This document shows, piece after piece, positions 1 to 10,139 of a stretch of DNA of 64,000 nucleotides. Numbering within the stretch: the stretch's first letter is position 1; every line of letters begins with the position of its first letter. Under the pieces are notes generated by a model. The model was given only the letters and a program-made list of their open reading frames with translations. It searched no databases and was not told where the DNA came from. This stretch comes from Gonocerus acuteangulatus (Eukaryota; Arthropoda; Insecta; Hemiptera; Coreidae), in contig OX328128.1 in assembly GCA_946811695.1 (NCBI GenBank), positions 79,299,666-79,363,665 of the forward strand. The letters run 5' to 3'. Both the position numbers and the translations under genes were made by a program.

Positions 1-852
1 GGCCGCGGTGACTGTTATTGACAATGGTGTCTTCTACCGACAGTGTCGCCTACTATCTACAGAGGCGGCTGCTACCGGCCGCGGTGACTGTTATTGACAA
101 TGGTGTCTTCTACCGACAGTGTCGCCTACTATCTACAGAGGTGGCTGCTACCGGCCGCGGTGACTGTTATTGACAATGGTGTCTTCTACCGACAGTGTCG
201 CCTACTATCTACAGAGGCGGCTGCTACCGGCCGCGGTGACTGTTATTGACAATGGTGTCTTCTACCGACAGTGTCGCCTACTATCTACAGAGGTGGCTGC
301 TACCGGCCGCGGTGACTGTTATTGACAATGGTGTCTTCTACCGACAGTGTCGCCTACTATCTACAGAGGTGGCTGCTACCGGCCGCGGTGACTGTTATTG
401 ACAATGGTGTCTTCTACCGACAGTGTCGCCTACTATCTACAGAGGTGGCTGCTACCGGCCGCGGTGACTGTTATTGACAATGGTGTCTTCTACCGACAGT
501 GTCGCCTACTATGTACAGAGTTGGCTGCTACCGGCCGCGATGACTGTTATTGACAATGGTGTCTTCTACCGACAGTGTCACCTACTATCTACAGAGGTGG
601 CTGCTACCGACCGCGGTGACTGTTATTGACAATGGTGTCTTCTACCGACAGTGTCGCCTACTATCTACAGAGGTGGCTGCTACCGACCGCGGTGACTGTT
701 ATTGACAATGGTGTCTTCTACCGACAGTGTCGCCTACTATCTACAGAGGTGGCTGCTACCGACCGCGGTGACTGTTATTGACAATGGTGTCTTCTACCGA
801 CAGTGTTGCCTACTATCTACAGAGGTGGCTGCTACCGACCGTGGTGACTATT
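1..852. repeat. 76-bp higher-order satellite (4 x 19 bp)
   Basis: About 11 near-identical 76-bp units start at 1, 77, 153, 229 and so on to 761, with a decayed twelfth at 837. Each unit divides exactly into four related 19-mers, for example GACTGTTATTGACAATGGT and GTCTTCTACCGACAGTGTC, so this is a higher-order repeat. Units differ by one or two bases (GAGGCGG or GAGGTGG; GGCCGCG or GACCGCG). The array is cut by the window start, so its true length is unknown. Neither 19 nor 76 is a multiple of three; open frames across it are chance. Confidence 0.95.
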
Positions 853-1835
853 ATCGAACAACAGTGATTGTTATTGACAGTGTTGAATACAATCCACGGT
901 AGGGACTCCTATCGTCACGTGCGTTAGCTATCGATAGTAGCAGATGCTATCGACAGGGCCGACAGCGTTGAATATTAACGACAGTCGCGACTACTATAGA
1001 CAACATTGACTGCTAACGACAGTGTTATTTACTCTCAACATTCATGGCTGCGACCGACCGCTGTGCTATTGACAAAGATGATTACTATTGACAATGTTGA
1101 ATACAAACGACAGTAGGGGCTTCTATCGAAAGTGGCAAATGCTATCGACAGTGGAGTCTGCTATTGACAGTGCTGACTGATATCGACAGGCGTATCTTTA
1201 ATCGATAGCGTTGAATGCCATCGACAATGGTGACGGCTATTGAAAATGATAATTTCTATCTGCAATGATGCCTGCTATCGACAGTGCTGACTGCTATATA
1301 CAGCGCTAAGTCCTATCGACAGCGTTGATGGCTTTATCGGCAGTAGTGGCAGCTACAGACAGCGGTGACTGTTATCGGACAATGGAACAATGGTTTCACC
1401 AATAGACAGTAGCGAATGCTATCGAAAGTGGTGTCTATAATCGACAGTGTTTGTCTTCTATCGTCAATAGTGACTCCAATCGGCAGTGGTGTCTACTATC
1501 GAAATTAGCGTCTAATATCCTTAGTAGTGTCTGCAGTGGTGTCTCCTGTCGACAGTGGACACTGCTATTGACAGTGGTGACTCCTCTCGAGATCGGTGTC
1601 CACTATCGACAGTGGTGACTACTCTCGAACGCGGTGTCTACTACCATCAGTAGTGTCTGCTATCGACAGTGGTGTCTACTACTGAATGTTGTGTCCACTA
1701 TCGACAGTGGTGACTGCTCTCGAGAGCGGTATCACAGTGGTGATTATTATAGTCAGTGGTGCAAAATATCGACAGGGGTGTCTACTATCGAGAGAGTTGA
1801 ATTCTATCGAATAGTATCTGTTTACCAGCTGGAGG
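853..1835. repeat. Degenerate 19-bp minisatellite
   Basis: The 19-bp monomer continues in diverged form. Well-kept monomers sit around 1273-1330, for example CTATCGACAGTGCTGACTG followed by CTATATACAGCGCTAAGTC, both exactly 19 bp. The consensus is close to CTATCGACAGTGGTGNCTN. Small indels break the phase. This looks like the older array from which the 76-bp unit was amplified. Confidence 0.85.
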
Positions 1836-2015
1836 CCTTGGACCCCCCTACTCTGGTCTAGGGTTAGGGAGAGAGGGTTGTTTTCGTCGAGGTAGAGGCG
1901 TCTTCATGTCTGGGCACTTCACTGCTTGACCGTTTTGTCAATGTCACTAACAACCTCGACGGCTTTGGACTCTTCCTCAACTAAACCTGATTCGTTACAA
2001 AAACTGTCGTCATTT

Positions 2016-2017
<2 letters not shown>

Positions 2018-2057
<40 letters not shown>
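2018..2057. repeat. (TG)n microsatellite
   Basis: About 20 TG dinucleotides followed by a short ACACAC. The 1836-2017 stretch before it holds nothing I recognise. Confidence 0.95.
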
Positions 2058-2059
<2 letters not shown>

Positions 2060-2508
2060 CACACAATAAAGGGAGCAATAATTGAAACAAATTTCCACGA
2101 GGTAACATTAACCGTTTCCCATTACAGTGGGAAAAAGTAGATTTGTTGTTTTGGGTTGGTGTCATTATCTTTGAATAAATGACAGATCATTAAATCTATC
2201 AGACATTCCTCGTATTTCCCCCTGGCCCTTGAAATCGATATGATGATATGACTTACTTCTTGAGTACAGTATAAGCAGGAGCTACCCGCCTAGGTATTGG
2301 TATAATCCAGACCATCCTGGGAGATTGCCTACTCGCAGAGGAAGGTGGAACACGATGGAACAGCGGGAAGATTGTTAAAGCAGGGAAGCTCAGCAGGAAC
2401 TGACCTCACATGCAGAACACAACGCAAAGCTCGATCTAAGGAATTATTAATAAGTCTTGATCAGAAGCAGAGGACATGATCAAAGCGCTCGTTGGAGGGA
2501 GAGAGAGC
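2058..2508. other. Unassigned sequence
   Basis: No recognisable gene, repeat or RNA. Mixed composition with short chance frames only. Confidence 0.4.
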
Positions 2509-2657
<149 letters not shown>

Positions 2658-2782
2658 TATCTATAATTAATGTAGATTCGACCAGAAGAGAAGATCTTTA
2701 CAGAACAATCGTGTTTGATCCTGAAGTACTTTTATGTTAATTTCTATCATAATAAGCGTTCATCCATTTACATTTCTCTCTT

Positions 2783-2784
<2 letters not shown>

Positions 2785-2847
<63 letters not shown>
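2785..2847. repeat. (TA)n tract, part of family A copy
   Basis: About 30 TA units with one slip at 2821. In other family A copies a (TA)n tract lies directly next to the sequence that resumes at 3352, so this tract is probably the internal microsatellite of that copy, separated from the body by the mariner insertion. Confidence 0.85.
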
Positions 2848-2850
2848 CAA

Positions 2851-3195
2851 TCAGGCTGTACCGTATGAAATGTCAGTTTTGTACTTGCCGATTTCCTTCA
2901 AATGTCTTGAAACTGTCGTGGCTCCTACTCCGAGTTCTTTGGCATATTCCGTAGTGCTTTTTGAGGGACAAGCTTCAACCCTTTCTTTCAGGTGGTCATT
3001 GCCAAGCTTGATTTCTGGCCTTCCTCGCTCCTCGTTGTCAAGGACAAAATTTCCACTACGAAACCTGGAAAACCACCGGTAAACAGTTCGTTCATTCGCC
3101 TTTCCCTCCCCGAACACCGTGTTAATGTTCATACACGCCTCGGCAGCGCTATGACCGAGCTTAAATTCATAACGAAAAATCTCAGAGGATCGTTC
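2851..3195 (-). pseudogene. Mariner transposase N-terminal (HTH) fragment
   Basis: The minus frame from 3195 to the stop in the TIR reads as the DNA-binding N-terminus of a mariner transposase. Recognisable blocks in order are YEFKLGHSAAEA, NINTVFGEGKANERTVYRWF, FRSGNF, DNEERGRP and VSRHLKEIGKYK, which cover the first helix-turn-helix, the GRPR-like linker and the second helix-turn-helix. The usual ATG start is absent: a TGA at 3196-3198 closes the frame upstream, and an internal Met at 3132 is the first ATG. The DD34D catalytic domain is missing because the frame joins the 3' TIR straight after the HLKEIGK block. In the family this region binds the TIRs. The fragment cannot be a working transposase; it might encode a short DNA-binding peptide, but nothing shows that it is expressed. 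Confidence 0.9.
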
Positions 3196-3351
3196 TCACA
3201 AGACAGTACGCAAGTTACTGATTAAATAATAGGAATAAAAGAGCTTTAATTCTATATGAATAACAATGATATTTGTAAATAATGAAATAAAAAAGGGAAA
3301 GGATTAAATCGCAAAGTAAACAAAACTGACATTTCATACGGTACAGCCTGA
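2851..3351 (-). mobile_element. Internally deleted mariner element, perfect 31-bp TIRs
   Basis: The 31 bases at 2851-2881 are the exact reverse complement of 3321-3351; both termini begin TCAGGCTGTACCGTATGAAA. TA follows the right end, as expected for a mariner target duplication; the left flank is CAA, apparently mutated. Total length is 501 bp against about 1.3 kb for a full mariner. The remaining coding part is the transposase N-terminus on the minus strand, which runs directly into the 3' TIR, so the catalytic half was removed by one internal deletion. The element sits at the edge of a (TA)n tract inside a family A copy. Perfect TIRs suggest fairly recent mobilisation in trans by an intact relative elsewhere. 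Confidence 0.93.
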
Positions 3352-3967
3352 TAGTTAAATATGTGTCCGTTAACACGATACAGGCCAGAGTTTTTGTTTT
3401 TTCGCCACGAAACTTGGTATATAGTATTCCCCCATCAAACAATTGAATGAGTTCGTTAACCAACTAAATCGGAGAATCTGGAGGGGGATGTTTCTGAGGA
3501 GCCAAAGTAGTTATTTGCCAATACCAGTTGTAATTTTTGTTATATTTCAACGAAACTCGGTATTCGTTGTGGTCAACTGAAGAGAAAACTGTGTTGTGAA
3601 AATAAACTAAATTGGTTCATTAGGAGGGGGGGGGGGTTTACTCCGGAGCCAAAGTAGTTATTTCCCAATACCAGTCGTAATATTTTATTATTCATCAAGA
3701 TCAATGGATGAAAATGTGAAGCTTTGTGTATTTATTACGTAGTGTAGTACCCCGCATACCCAAAACTCTGGAAGGAAATTAATTACAAAATTAATAATTG
3801 AAACAGCTGCTGCTCATAACAAATGCAAAAGAGCAGAACTATTAATGTTTTTATTTTAATTACTTATATAGGTTATTTTAAGCAAATTATTCAGGAATGC
3901 ACTCGACACTACCCAATTCTGAGGAAAGTGCTTAATTATGCAGCTCCTGCGTGACGGACTTTTTTTA
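3352..3967 (+). mobile_element. Family A interspersed element, body and tail
   Basis: Same order as the reference copy at 15301-16333: block with CCGTTAACACGAT, Y-shaped core repeats (TTTACTCCGGAGCCAAAGTA; CGAAACTCGGTATTCGTTG), then GTAGTACCCCGCATAC, CAAATTATTCAGGAATGCA, and the tail hairpin GCAGCTCCTGCGTGACGGAC followed by a T run. The plus orientation here is defined as head to tail. The head block is absent. The (TA)n at 2785-2847 likely belongs to it. Confidence 0.85.
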
Positions 3968-5239
3968 AATAAATTGATTTGTACTTTTAAATGTTACTAA
4001 AAGTCAAGTTGTATTTACCAAATGAGAGCTAATTAAAAAAATATATTTGTGTTTTCGTATTCAGTAACCTCTAAGTAGCATTCAATCGAAAGGCACACAA
4101 AAAGTTAAATTTTGTAGGTCAGTGTTATCAATTAAACTCATTGACAAAATAATGTTTTAACTGCCCAGACCTGAGCTGCCTGCTGAATATGTGTTAGTAT
4201 TCGTGTAACAAAGTTTGCAAGAGCTTCTTAACAATTCCATTGATTGTCCTATAATTGCTAAGACATTAGGAATAATTTAACTTGTAAATTAGATTTAAAA
4301 GGAGGAAATTAGATTGAAAATAGCTGATAACTAGAAGCATAATTTACGCCATTAAGTGATCAGCCATGTTTCTAGATGAATCCATAATGAAGCCAGACGT
4401 AAGTCCGGGAAGAAAAAGTTTTACTAAAACACTAACGCTTTTCGACTAGTGATTTGCATGAAGCCGACGAATGTGTGTATAATGCAGGAAATTAAAGCAT
4501 TTAACTATTTATTCAAATTCTAATAGTTGAAAACTTTTAGTACCTCATCAGTAGCTTTCCATAATAGGAAAGTAGTCCTTCTGCTACTAGGACCTTAAGA
4601 TTCATGTAATCGGACTCTTTGGCCGGAAGAACGGTAAGCGTCTAGGTCCACACAAGGTGTTACCGGAAGTAGTATAAATCGACGCGTTTGTTGATTTTAC
4701 AAAAGGAACTATACAAAAAATATGTCATGTATGTGCATCAGGAAGTAAATATCCATTATATAATAAATTGTAGTTACTTATAAACAATTTATCGAAGATA
4801 AAGTTTAGGAATTCATAAAATCTCTTCCAGTTAGCCGATTTGAAAACGGACAACACTACTGAAAAGCCCAAACAATATTGAAAACAACTGTTTTACCCGA
4901 ATGTGTAAAAGTGAATCCCCTCCATTTACGGGCCATTTGAATCTAAAGGTAAAAGTAATGGAGGAGTGTCCTTCCGAAGGGACACCCGTACGCGGGTAAG
5001 GTCGCTAGTGTCCTTCTGGAAGGACACCCGCACCGAGCATGTTAAAGCATATATACGTATATTCTACAGGTGACCATAAATTGGCTATATATAATTCAAC
5101 TCAATTTTATTTGCTTGAAAGTCATAACCTATAACACCTCCTATATAATATCGTTAGTTCCTATGTTAGTAAATTAAATAATTCCTTGGTGAGGTTAAAA
5201 CATTTTTATATATTTATATGTGGCAGGTCAAATTCAAAA
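3968..5239. other. Unassigned AT-rich spacer between facing family A tails
   Basis: About 1.27 kb with no recognisable gene. It lies between the tail of the plus-oriented copy (ending near 3967) and the tail of the minus-oriented copy (starting at 5240), so it is bracketed by an inverted pair. Two adjacent hairpins are noted separately at 4966-5033. Confidence 0.5.
4966..5033. repeat. Two tandem hairpins
   Basis: GTGTCCTTCCGAAGGGACAC and, about 43 bp further, GTGTCCTTCTGGAAGGACAC are both self-complementary; each is followed by CCG. They look like duplicated copies of one stem-loop. Function is unknown; they may be an end of a non-autonomous transposon. Confidence 0.7.
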
Positions 5240-6255
5240 CAAAAGTCCGTCACGCAGGAGCTGCATAACTAAGCACTTCCCTAAGAATTGGGTAGTGTCG
5301 AGTGCATTCCTGAATAATTTGTTTAAAATAACCTATATAGATAAATAAAATAAAAACATAAATAACACCTGTTTCAATTCAATTCAAACATAGTGCAAAG
5401 TAAATCCCCCCCTTCCGATAGACCGATTTAGATCAGTTTTACAACACTTCTTTCTTATAAGATAGCTAGGACGTATACCGCGTTTCGTTACAATACAGCA
5501 GAAATTACGACCGATATGAGCAAATTAGTAGTTTGGGTCCGGAGTAAACCCCCCCTCCTAATGAACCGATTTAGTTTATTTTTACAACACATATTTACCT
5601 GTAGATTACCACTACGAATACCGAGTTTCGTCGAAATATACCAAAAATCACGGCTGGTAGTGGCGAATTGGTATTGTGGGTCCGGAGTAAACCCCCCCTC
5701 CTAATGAACCGATTTAGTTTATTTTTACAACACATATTTACCTGTAGATTACCACTACGAATACCGAGTTTCGTCGAAATATACCAAAAATCACGGCTGG
5801 TAGTGGCGAATTGGTATTGTGGGTCCGGAGTAAACCCCCCCTCCTAATGAACCGATTTAGTTTATTTTTACAACACATATTTACCTGTAGATTACCACTA
5901 CGAATACCGAGTTTCGTCGAAATATACCAAAAATCACGGCTGGTAGTGGCGAATTGGTATTGTGGGTCCGGAGTAAACCCCCCCTCCTAATGAACCGATT
6001 TAGTTTATTTTTACAACACAATTTTCTCTTCAGTTGACCAGAACGAATACCGGGTTTCGTTGAAATACAACACAAATTATGGCTGGTATTGGCAAATAAC
6101 TACTTTGGCTTCGGAGTAAACACCCTCTCCAGATGGACCGATTTTGTTGGTTAACGAACTCGTTCAATCGTTTGATTGGGGAATACTACATTCCAAGTTT
6201 CGTGGGGAAGAAACAAAAAGTCTGGCCGGTATCGTGTTAGCGGATACTTATATAA

Positions 6256-6299
<44 letters not shown>

Positions 6300-6425
6300 T
6301 TTAACGGGGGTCATTTTCGGTGTCTACTAGGTAGGATCGATAAAGATTCGAAGAAATTTTTCAAAAATTCCGTCATGAGTGCAACCTCAATAGCTACTTT
6401 CCTTCGGAGGAAAGTGCTAAAACAT
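5240..6425 (-). mobile_element. Family A interspersed element, near complete
   Basis: Starts with the tail in reverse (AAGTCCGTCACGCAGGAGCT), then TGCATTCCTGAATAATTTG, the core-repeat body, CCGATTTTGTTGGTTAACGA, a (TA)n tract at 6257-6296, and the head block AACGGGGGTCATTTTCGGTG through CTTTCCTTCGGAGGAAAGTG. No coding capacity. The length of about 1.2 kb, microsatellite, repeated core and terminal hairpins resemble Helentron-associated HINE/DINE-1/pearl elements; that assignment is inference. Confidence 0.85.
5535..6020. repeat. 143-bp tandem core repeats of family A
   Basis: The phrase GGGTCCGGAGTAAACCCCCC recurs with GGAG at 5541, 5684, 5827 and 5970, an exact 143-bp period, giving about 3.4 nearly identical copies. 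Single diverged versions of the same core occur in the other family A copies, so this is a local expansion of a standard module. Confidence 0.95.
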
Positions 6426-6640
6426 CCACTTTCTACACTACTCCTTTATTATGATCTACATGTTTCACGTCTTTATGACGTCTCTTCAAGAGCTCTTAAA
6501 ATTATTTATTTATTATTTTAAGAGATCCTGAAGAGGCGTCATAAAGACGCGAAACATGTAGATCGTAATGAAGGAGTAGTGTAGAAAATAAATGTTCTTG
6601 TGTGAATTTGACCTTCTGCCACATATAAATATATTAGAAA
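6426..6640. repeat. Palindromic Penelope-type (P1) terminal unit
   Basis: Two arms of about 80 bp (6427-6507 and 6513-6592) are inverted copies around a short AT-rich spacer; both carry CTACATGTTTC or its complement GAAACATGTAG and the sequence of a hammerhead-like core. The block after the right arm, TTTGACCTTCTGCCACA, is shared in inverse with 9899-9920 and 10660-10676, defining a repeated family. Inverted terminal repeats with hammerhead cores are known from Penelope-like retroelements. No coding part remains here. Confidence 0.7.
6528..6555 (+). ncRNA. Hammerhead ribozyme-like core (P1, right arm)
   Basis: CTGAAGA, then G, then a 5-bp stem GCGTC/GACGC closed by ATAAA, then GAAAC. This has the conserved CUGANGA and GAAA boxes of the hammerhead core. 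One extra G sits between CUGANGA and the stem, where the canonical fold has the first stem II pair. A short stem III and a NUH cleavage triplet would have to lie in the following ATGTAGATC. The left arm (6462-6489, minus strand) has the first C changed to T and is probably inactive. Confidence 0.55.
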
Positions 6641-7190
6641 AGTAAGGTCATCATCTTATAATATTCTTATATTAAATAGAAAATCTACATATGTAAATTC
6701 TGTAAAAAAAAAAAGAATGAAAAAGAAGATATATATTTATACTTCAATTTTATTTACATTAAACTGTTATAGTTGTCTATATATCATACTGAATTATTTA
6801 TATTAAATATTATTTATATATTACACTTATCATTAAATATTCGTGAGCTTAATTTTAAACCCTCAAAATAAAATTAGCAAGTCTGATAAATGTTTCTTTG
6901 TGACTGCTATTCAGAATTGTAAGAAATTCGTTATCTTTATTGGGTGGAATAATTAATGGGAAAAATGTTCGGCGGACACTGTAAAAAGGACAGTACGATA
7001 TAGAATATGGTTTCTTCTACTGTATTATTACATAGACTGGACAAGATTCTGGGGTTGATGGTGTGTTTGATATTTGCTTTATGCTCGTAGTTGGGTGATA
7101 ATTTTTTGGACAGGAAATGGCAAGTCTAGTAGTAAATAGTTTTAGGAAACGCCGGAAACTATTGGAAGATTTTTTTTTTAAATAACTGAA
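6641..7190. other. Unassigned AT-rich sequence
   Basis: No gene or repeat family recognised; composition is strongly AT-rich with A and T runs. Confidence 0.4.
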
Positions 7191-7373
7191 TTTTTTTTTT
7201 TTTTTATACGGTGCTTCGACAAATCTGGGCCATTAGCGCCGACATCCAGGGTACAGCGAGGAATTTTCCCAACGAGCCGTGGGATGAGAAAAGTCCTGCC
7301 GCCTGTGGGGATCGAACCCACCATCTCCCGCTTATGAATCTAAGGCGCTAGCCACTAGACCACGGGAGACCCC
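7191..7373 (-). mobile_element. tRNA-derived SINE, family S2
   Basis: Minus strand. The head holds TGGTCTAGTGGCTAGCGC (A box) and GGTGGGTTCGATCCCC (B box), followed by a body with GCAGGACTTTTCTCATCCCA and GGATGTCGGCGCTAATGG and a poly-A tail (poly-T at 7191-7205). A second copy lies at 31523-31730. I do not see clear target-site duplications here. Confidence 0.88.
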
Positions 7374-7584
7374 AGAGAAATTGTTATTTACAAAATGATT
7401 TTTATGTTTAATTATAATGCTATCATAATCAATTTTTTCTCAATAATGTTAGAATTTAAGTTTAACCAGGTATTATGAAAATTACTGTCATCAAAATATT
7501 TGTAAGTTGAGATACTCCATTGTATTTAGGTTAATTTGACGTTGCTTGGTCGAGTTAATACAGCCGAAGTACCATAAAGCATAT

Positions 7585-7589
<5 letters not shown>

Positions 7590-7632
<43 letters not shown>
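7590..7632. repeat. (TA)n tract
   Basis: About 21 TA units directly abutting the 3' end of a minus-strand S1 SINE. Confidence 0.9.
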
Positions 7633-7634
<2 letters not shown>

Positions 7635-7969
7635 CAGTCCCTAACAGGCCACGAGGGCCCAGAGGGGCAGATACTGTAGAGGTATCTGATTCTTGACCAT
7701 ACGGCACACTAGGGAGATAGTGTGGTCAATACTATGCTCCGGATGCCTGATATTTCCCTTGCTGCTTCGACTGACTGCTAGAGTCATTAGCACCAAGGTA
7801 CCCATTGATAAATTAATTAAAGGCTGGGTTGGCCTAGGGACGATCTGGGACCCCAAATCCAACCCTCGAACAGTAGCACTAGAAGAAAAAATCTTTAGTG
7901 CGCGCTCGGGTTTTGAACCTGGTCCTCCAGTTCATTAGTCGAGTGCTCTACCACTGAGTTAACCTCGCC

Positions 7970-7971
<2 letters not shown>
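7633..7971 (-). mobile_element. tRNA-derived SINE, family S1
   Basis: Minus strand; the head reads GGGGCGAGGTTAACTCAGTG with the A box, then a degenerate B box near 7900-7925. The body contains CTAGTGTGCCGTATGGTCA and GACTCTAGCAGTCAGTCG, and the end is GGCCTGTTAGGGACTGATTT. (TA)n flanks both sides, so it either inserted into a (TA)n array or its 3' end grew one. Same family at 8552, 43307 and 48337. Confidence 0.9.

Positions 7972-8023
<52 letters not shown>
7972..8023. repeat. (TA)n tract
   Basis: About 26 TA units abutting the 5' end of the S1 SINE. Confidence 0.9.
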
Positions 8024-8025
<2 letters not shown>

Positions 8026-8517
8026 TCAACCCATTCGCTTATAGGCTATATGTAGCACTGGATAATGTAAATACATTGTTTTTAGGCGCATTGATATCTA
8101 GGCCCTTCGCGGCGGGCTATTTATAGGTTTCCAACCTTCTTAAACATCGATGGTGGAGCAGGGAACCCCGCATAAGAATCAAAGGCGTTAGCTAAAACAT
8201 TCAGATGATGATCTACAACTTGTGTACACATTCCAGAATCTTCTTCCATCTAGTTCACTCGGGTTCTTGGCGGTAGAACGAAGCAATGTGGAGTTTATCT
8301 GTGTGACACTTGTTGTGTCGCTGATAAAGCAATCAGTGCAGCGCAAACATTTACACAAATGTTAGTGGGTTCGGGATCAGTGGCGATTCTTCACACTACT
8401 TACAACACTCGCTACAAGGAATACCGACGCTTTATCTGGGTGACCTCATTAACATCTATCTCAAAGCTGTTGGACTGGGGAATGTCGACGTTCCTGCCTC
8501 AAATGGTCGACATTGAA
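8024..8517. other. Unassigned sequence
   Basis: No recognised gene or repeat; moderately GC-richer than its flanks. Confidence 0.4.

Positions 8518-8549
<32 letters not shown>
8518..8549. repeat. (TA)n tract
   Basis: Short TA array just before a plus-strand S1 SINE. Confidence 0.9.
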
Positions 8550-8550
<1 letters not shown>

Positions 8551-8551
8551 T

Positions 8552-8870
8552 GGGGGCGAGGTTAGCTCAGTGGTAGAGCACTGGACTAATAAGCTGGAGG
8601 ACCTGAGTTCAAATCCCGAGGTAGCACTAACATTTTTTCTTCTAGTGTCTTCGTTCATGGGTTGTCCCTAGGCCAACCCAGCCTTTAATAAATTTATCAA
8701 TGGGTACCTTGGGTGCTAATGACTCTAGCAGTCGAAGCAGCCAAAGGGAAAATCAGGCGCCCGGAGCATAGTACTGACCACACTATCTCCCTAGTGTGTC
8801 GTATGGTCATGAATCAGATCCCTCTATAGTATCTGTCCCTTAGGACCCTCGTGGGCTGTTATGGGACTGA

Positions 8871-8871
<1 letters not shown>
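8552..8871 (+). mobile_element. tRNA-derived SINE, family S1
   Basis: GGGGCGAGGTTAGCTCAGTG and GTAGAGCACTGGACTAATAA, then GAGTTCAAATCCC, form a good tRNA head with A and B boxes; the anticodon-loop region ACTAATAA looks Ile(AAT)-like, which is inference. The body matches the other S1 copies, and the end is GGGACTGATATTTATATA running into (TA)n. S1 thus has a T/TA-rich and not a poly-A 3' end. Confidence 0.92.

Positions 8872-8919
<48 letters not shown>
8872..8919. repeat. (TA)n tract
   Basis: About 23 TA units continuing from the 3' end of the S1 SINE. Confidence 0.9.
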
Positions 8920-8921
<2 letters not shown>

Positions 8922-8929
8922 CTCTGTTT

Positions 8930-9420
8930 GCTCTCACACAGCTGAAAAATGGTCCTTTTAGTTTTCATATATATTTTTTTTTAGTTTTTTTAAATTGGGT
9001 TCAAAAATATTTTGTCTAATTTCATAGCTCAATAATCCGTGCACCGGAACCCGGAAATCTGAAATTGTTGCGGATAAAAGTCGTAACACTTACGTTTTCG
9101 AGTCAATATTCATGTAGGTACTCGTTTCGTCGGTTCTGAAACGTAGGAAAACGAATGAAACCATGAATCCGAGGCGATAGCTATAACTGTTTTTGAGAAA
9201 ATTTTGTACAGCTACTTTTCGAAATTAATTTTCTGTTTGGGTATTGAGAAACGATTGATTGCGTTGAAACTTGTTCCAGACGTTCGAAATTCATCTAATC
9301 TAAGATATTGAAATTGTGGTCGCGTTTAGAGGTAAGGATATATTACCTAATGTGACCCAGGGATGAATATAGGGATTCAAAAATAAATATGAGAGACCGG
9401 AAGTGAACTTTGAGGTGTCG
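8930..9420 (+). mobile_element. Degenerate family B element
   Basis: Matches the family B body in order: GTAACACTTACGTTTTCGAG, GTAGGTACTCGTTTCG, AGGAAAACGAATGAAACCAT, GGCGATAGCTATAACTG, GAGAAAATTTTGTAC and TGGGTATTGAGAAACGATTG. It is the same orientation as the copy at 32340. Head and tail ends are not found. Confidence 0.75.
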
Positions 9421-9439
9421 TGTTCGTTAAAATTCATAA

Positions 9440-9862
9440 TGATTGAAAAATGAAAAAAAATAAAAATGGATTATTCATGATGAATCAATGAATAAATTGT
9501 TATTCAATAAAAATGTATTGAATAATGAGCCAGTCCTGGTATTCATAGAATAAAAAAATCAGTGGATGAATAACAATGAATAAATTGTTATTCAATAAAA
9601 ATGTTTTGAATAATGAGCCAGTCCTGGTATTCATAGAATAAAAAAAATCAGTGGATGAATAACAATGAATAAATTGTTATTCAATAAAAATGTATTGAAT
9701 AATGAGCCAGTCCTGGTATTCATAGAATTAAAAAAATCAGTGGATGAATAACAATGAATAAATTGTTATTCAATAAAAATGTATTGAATAATGAGCCAGT
9801 CCTGGTATTCATAGAATAAAAAAAATCAGTGGATGAATAAATTGTTATTCAATAAAAATTTA
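9440..9862. repeat. 88/89-bp tandem repeat, about 4.5 copies
   Basis: TGAGCCAGTCCTGGTATTCA recurs with GAGC at 9527, 9615, 9704 and 9793 (periods 88, 89, 89). Units differ mainly in the length of an A run. Motifs such as GAATAACAATGAATAAATTG within each unit form short inverted repeats. The array ends about 30 bp before a Penelope-type unit. Confidence 0.95.
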
Positions 9863-9966
9863 TTATAAGATAATGACCCTATTTTTCCAATATATTCATC
9901 TGTGGCAGAAGGTCAATTTTATAAAAACACTCACTTTCTTCTCTATTCTTTTATTAGGCTCTACAT

Positions 9967-9994
9967 GTTTCACGTCGTTATGACGCCTCTTCAG
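9967..9994 (-). ncRNA. Hammerhead ribozyme-like core (P1)
   Basis: On the minus strand: CTGAAGA, G, GCGTC, ATAAC, GACGT, GAAAC. The stem is CGTC/GACG plus a G-T pair; an extra G precedes it, as at 6528. The downstream ATGTAGAGCCTAATAA is shared in part with the 6528 copy. Confidence 0.5.
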
Positions 9995-10139
9995 GAGCAC
10001 TTAAATTAAATAAAATAAAATATGGTTACAGCCTATCCATTAGAGAACCTTCGCAATACATTTGTCTCTGAAAACAACTTGATGAATTTTCTTAGGGAGT
10101 CGAAATTAATCAACAGCATATAGACTTAGGTATATTGGT

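Noticed and set aside
8552..8620. Functional tRNA gene
   Set aside because: A and B boxes are good, but the sequence continues into a ~320-bp body shared by several dispersed copies; it is a SINE head, not a stand-alone tRNA.
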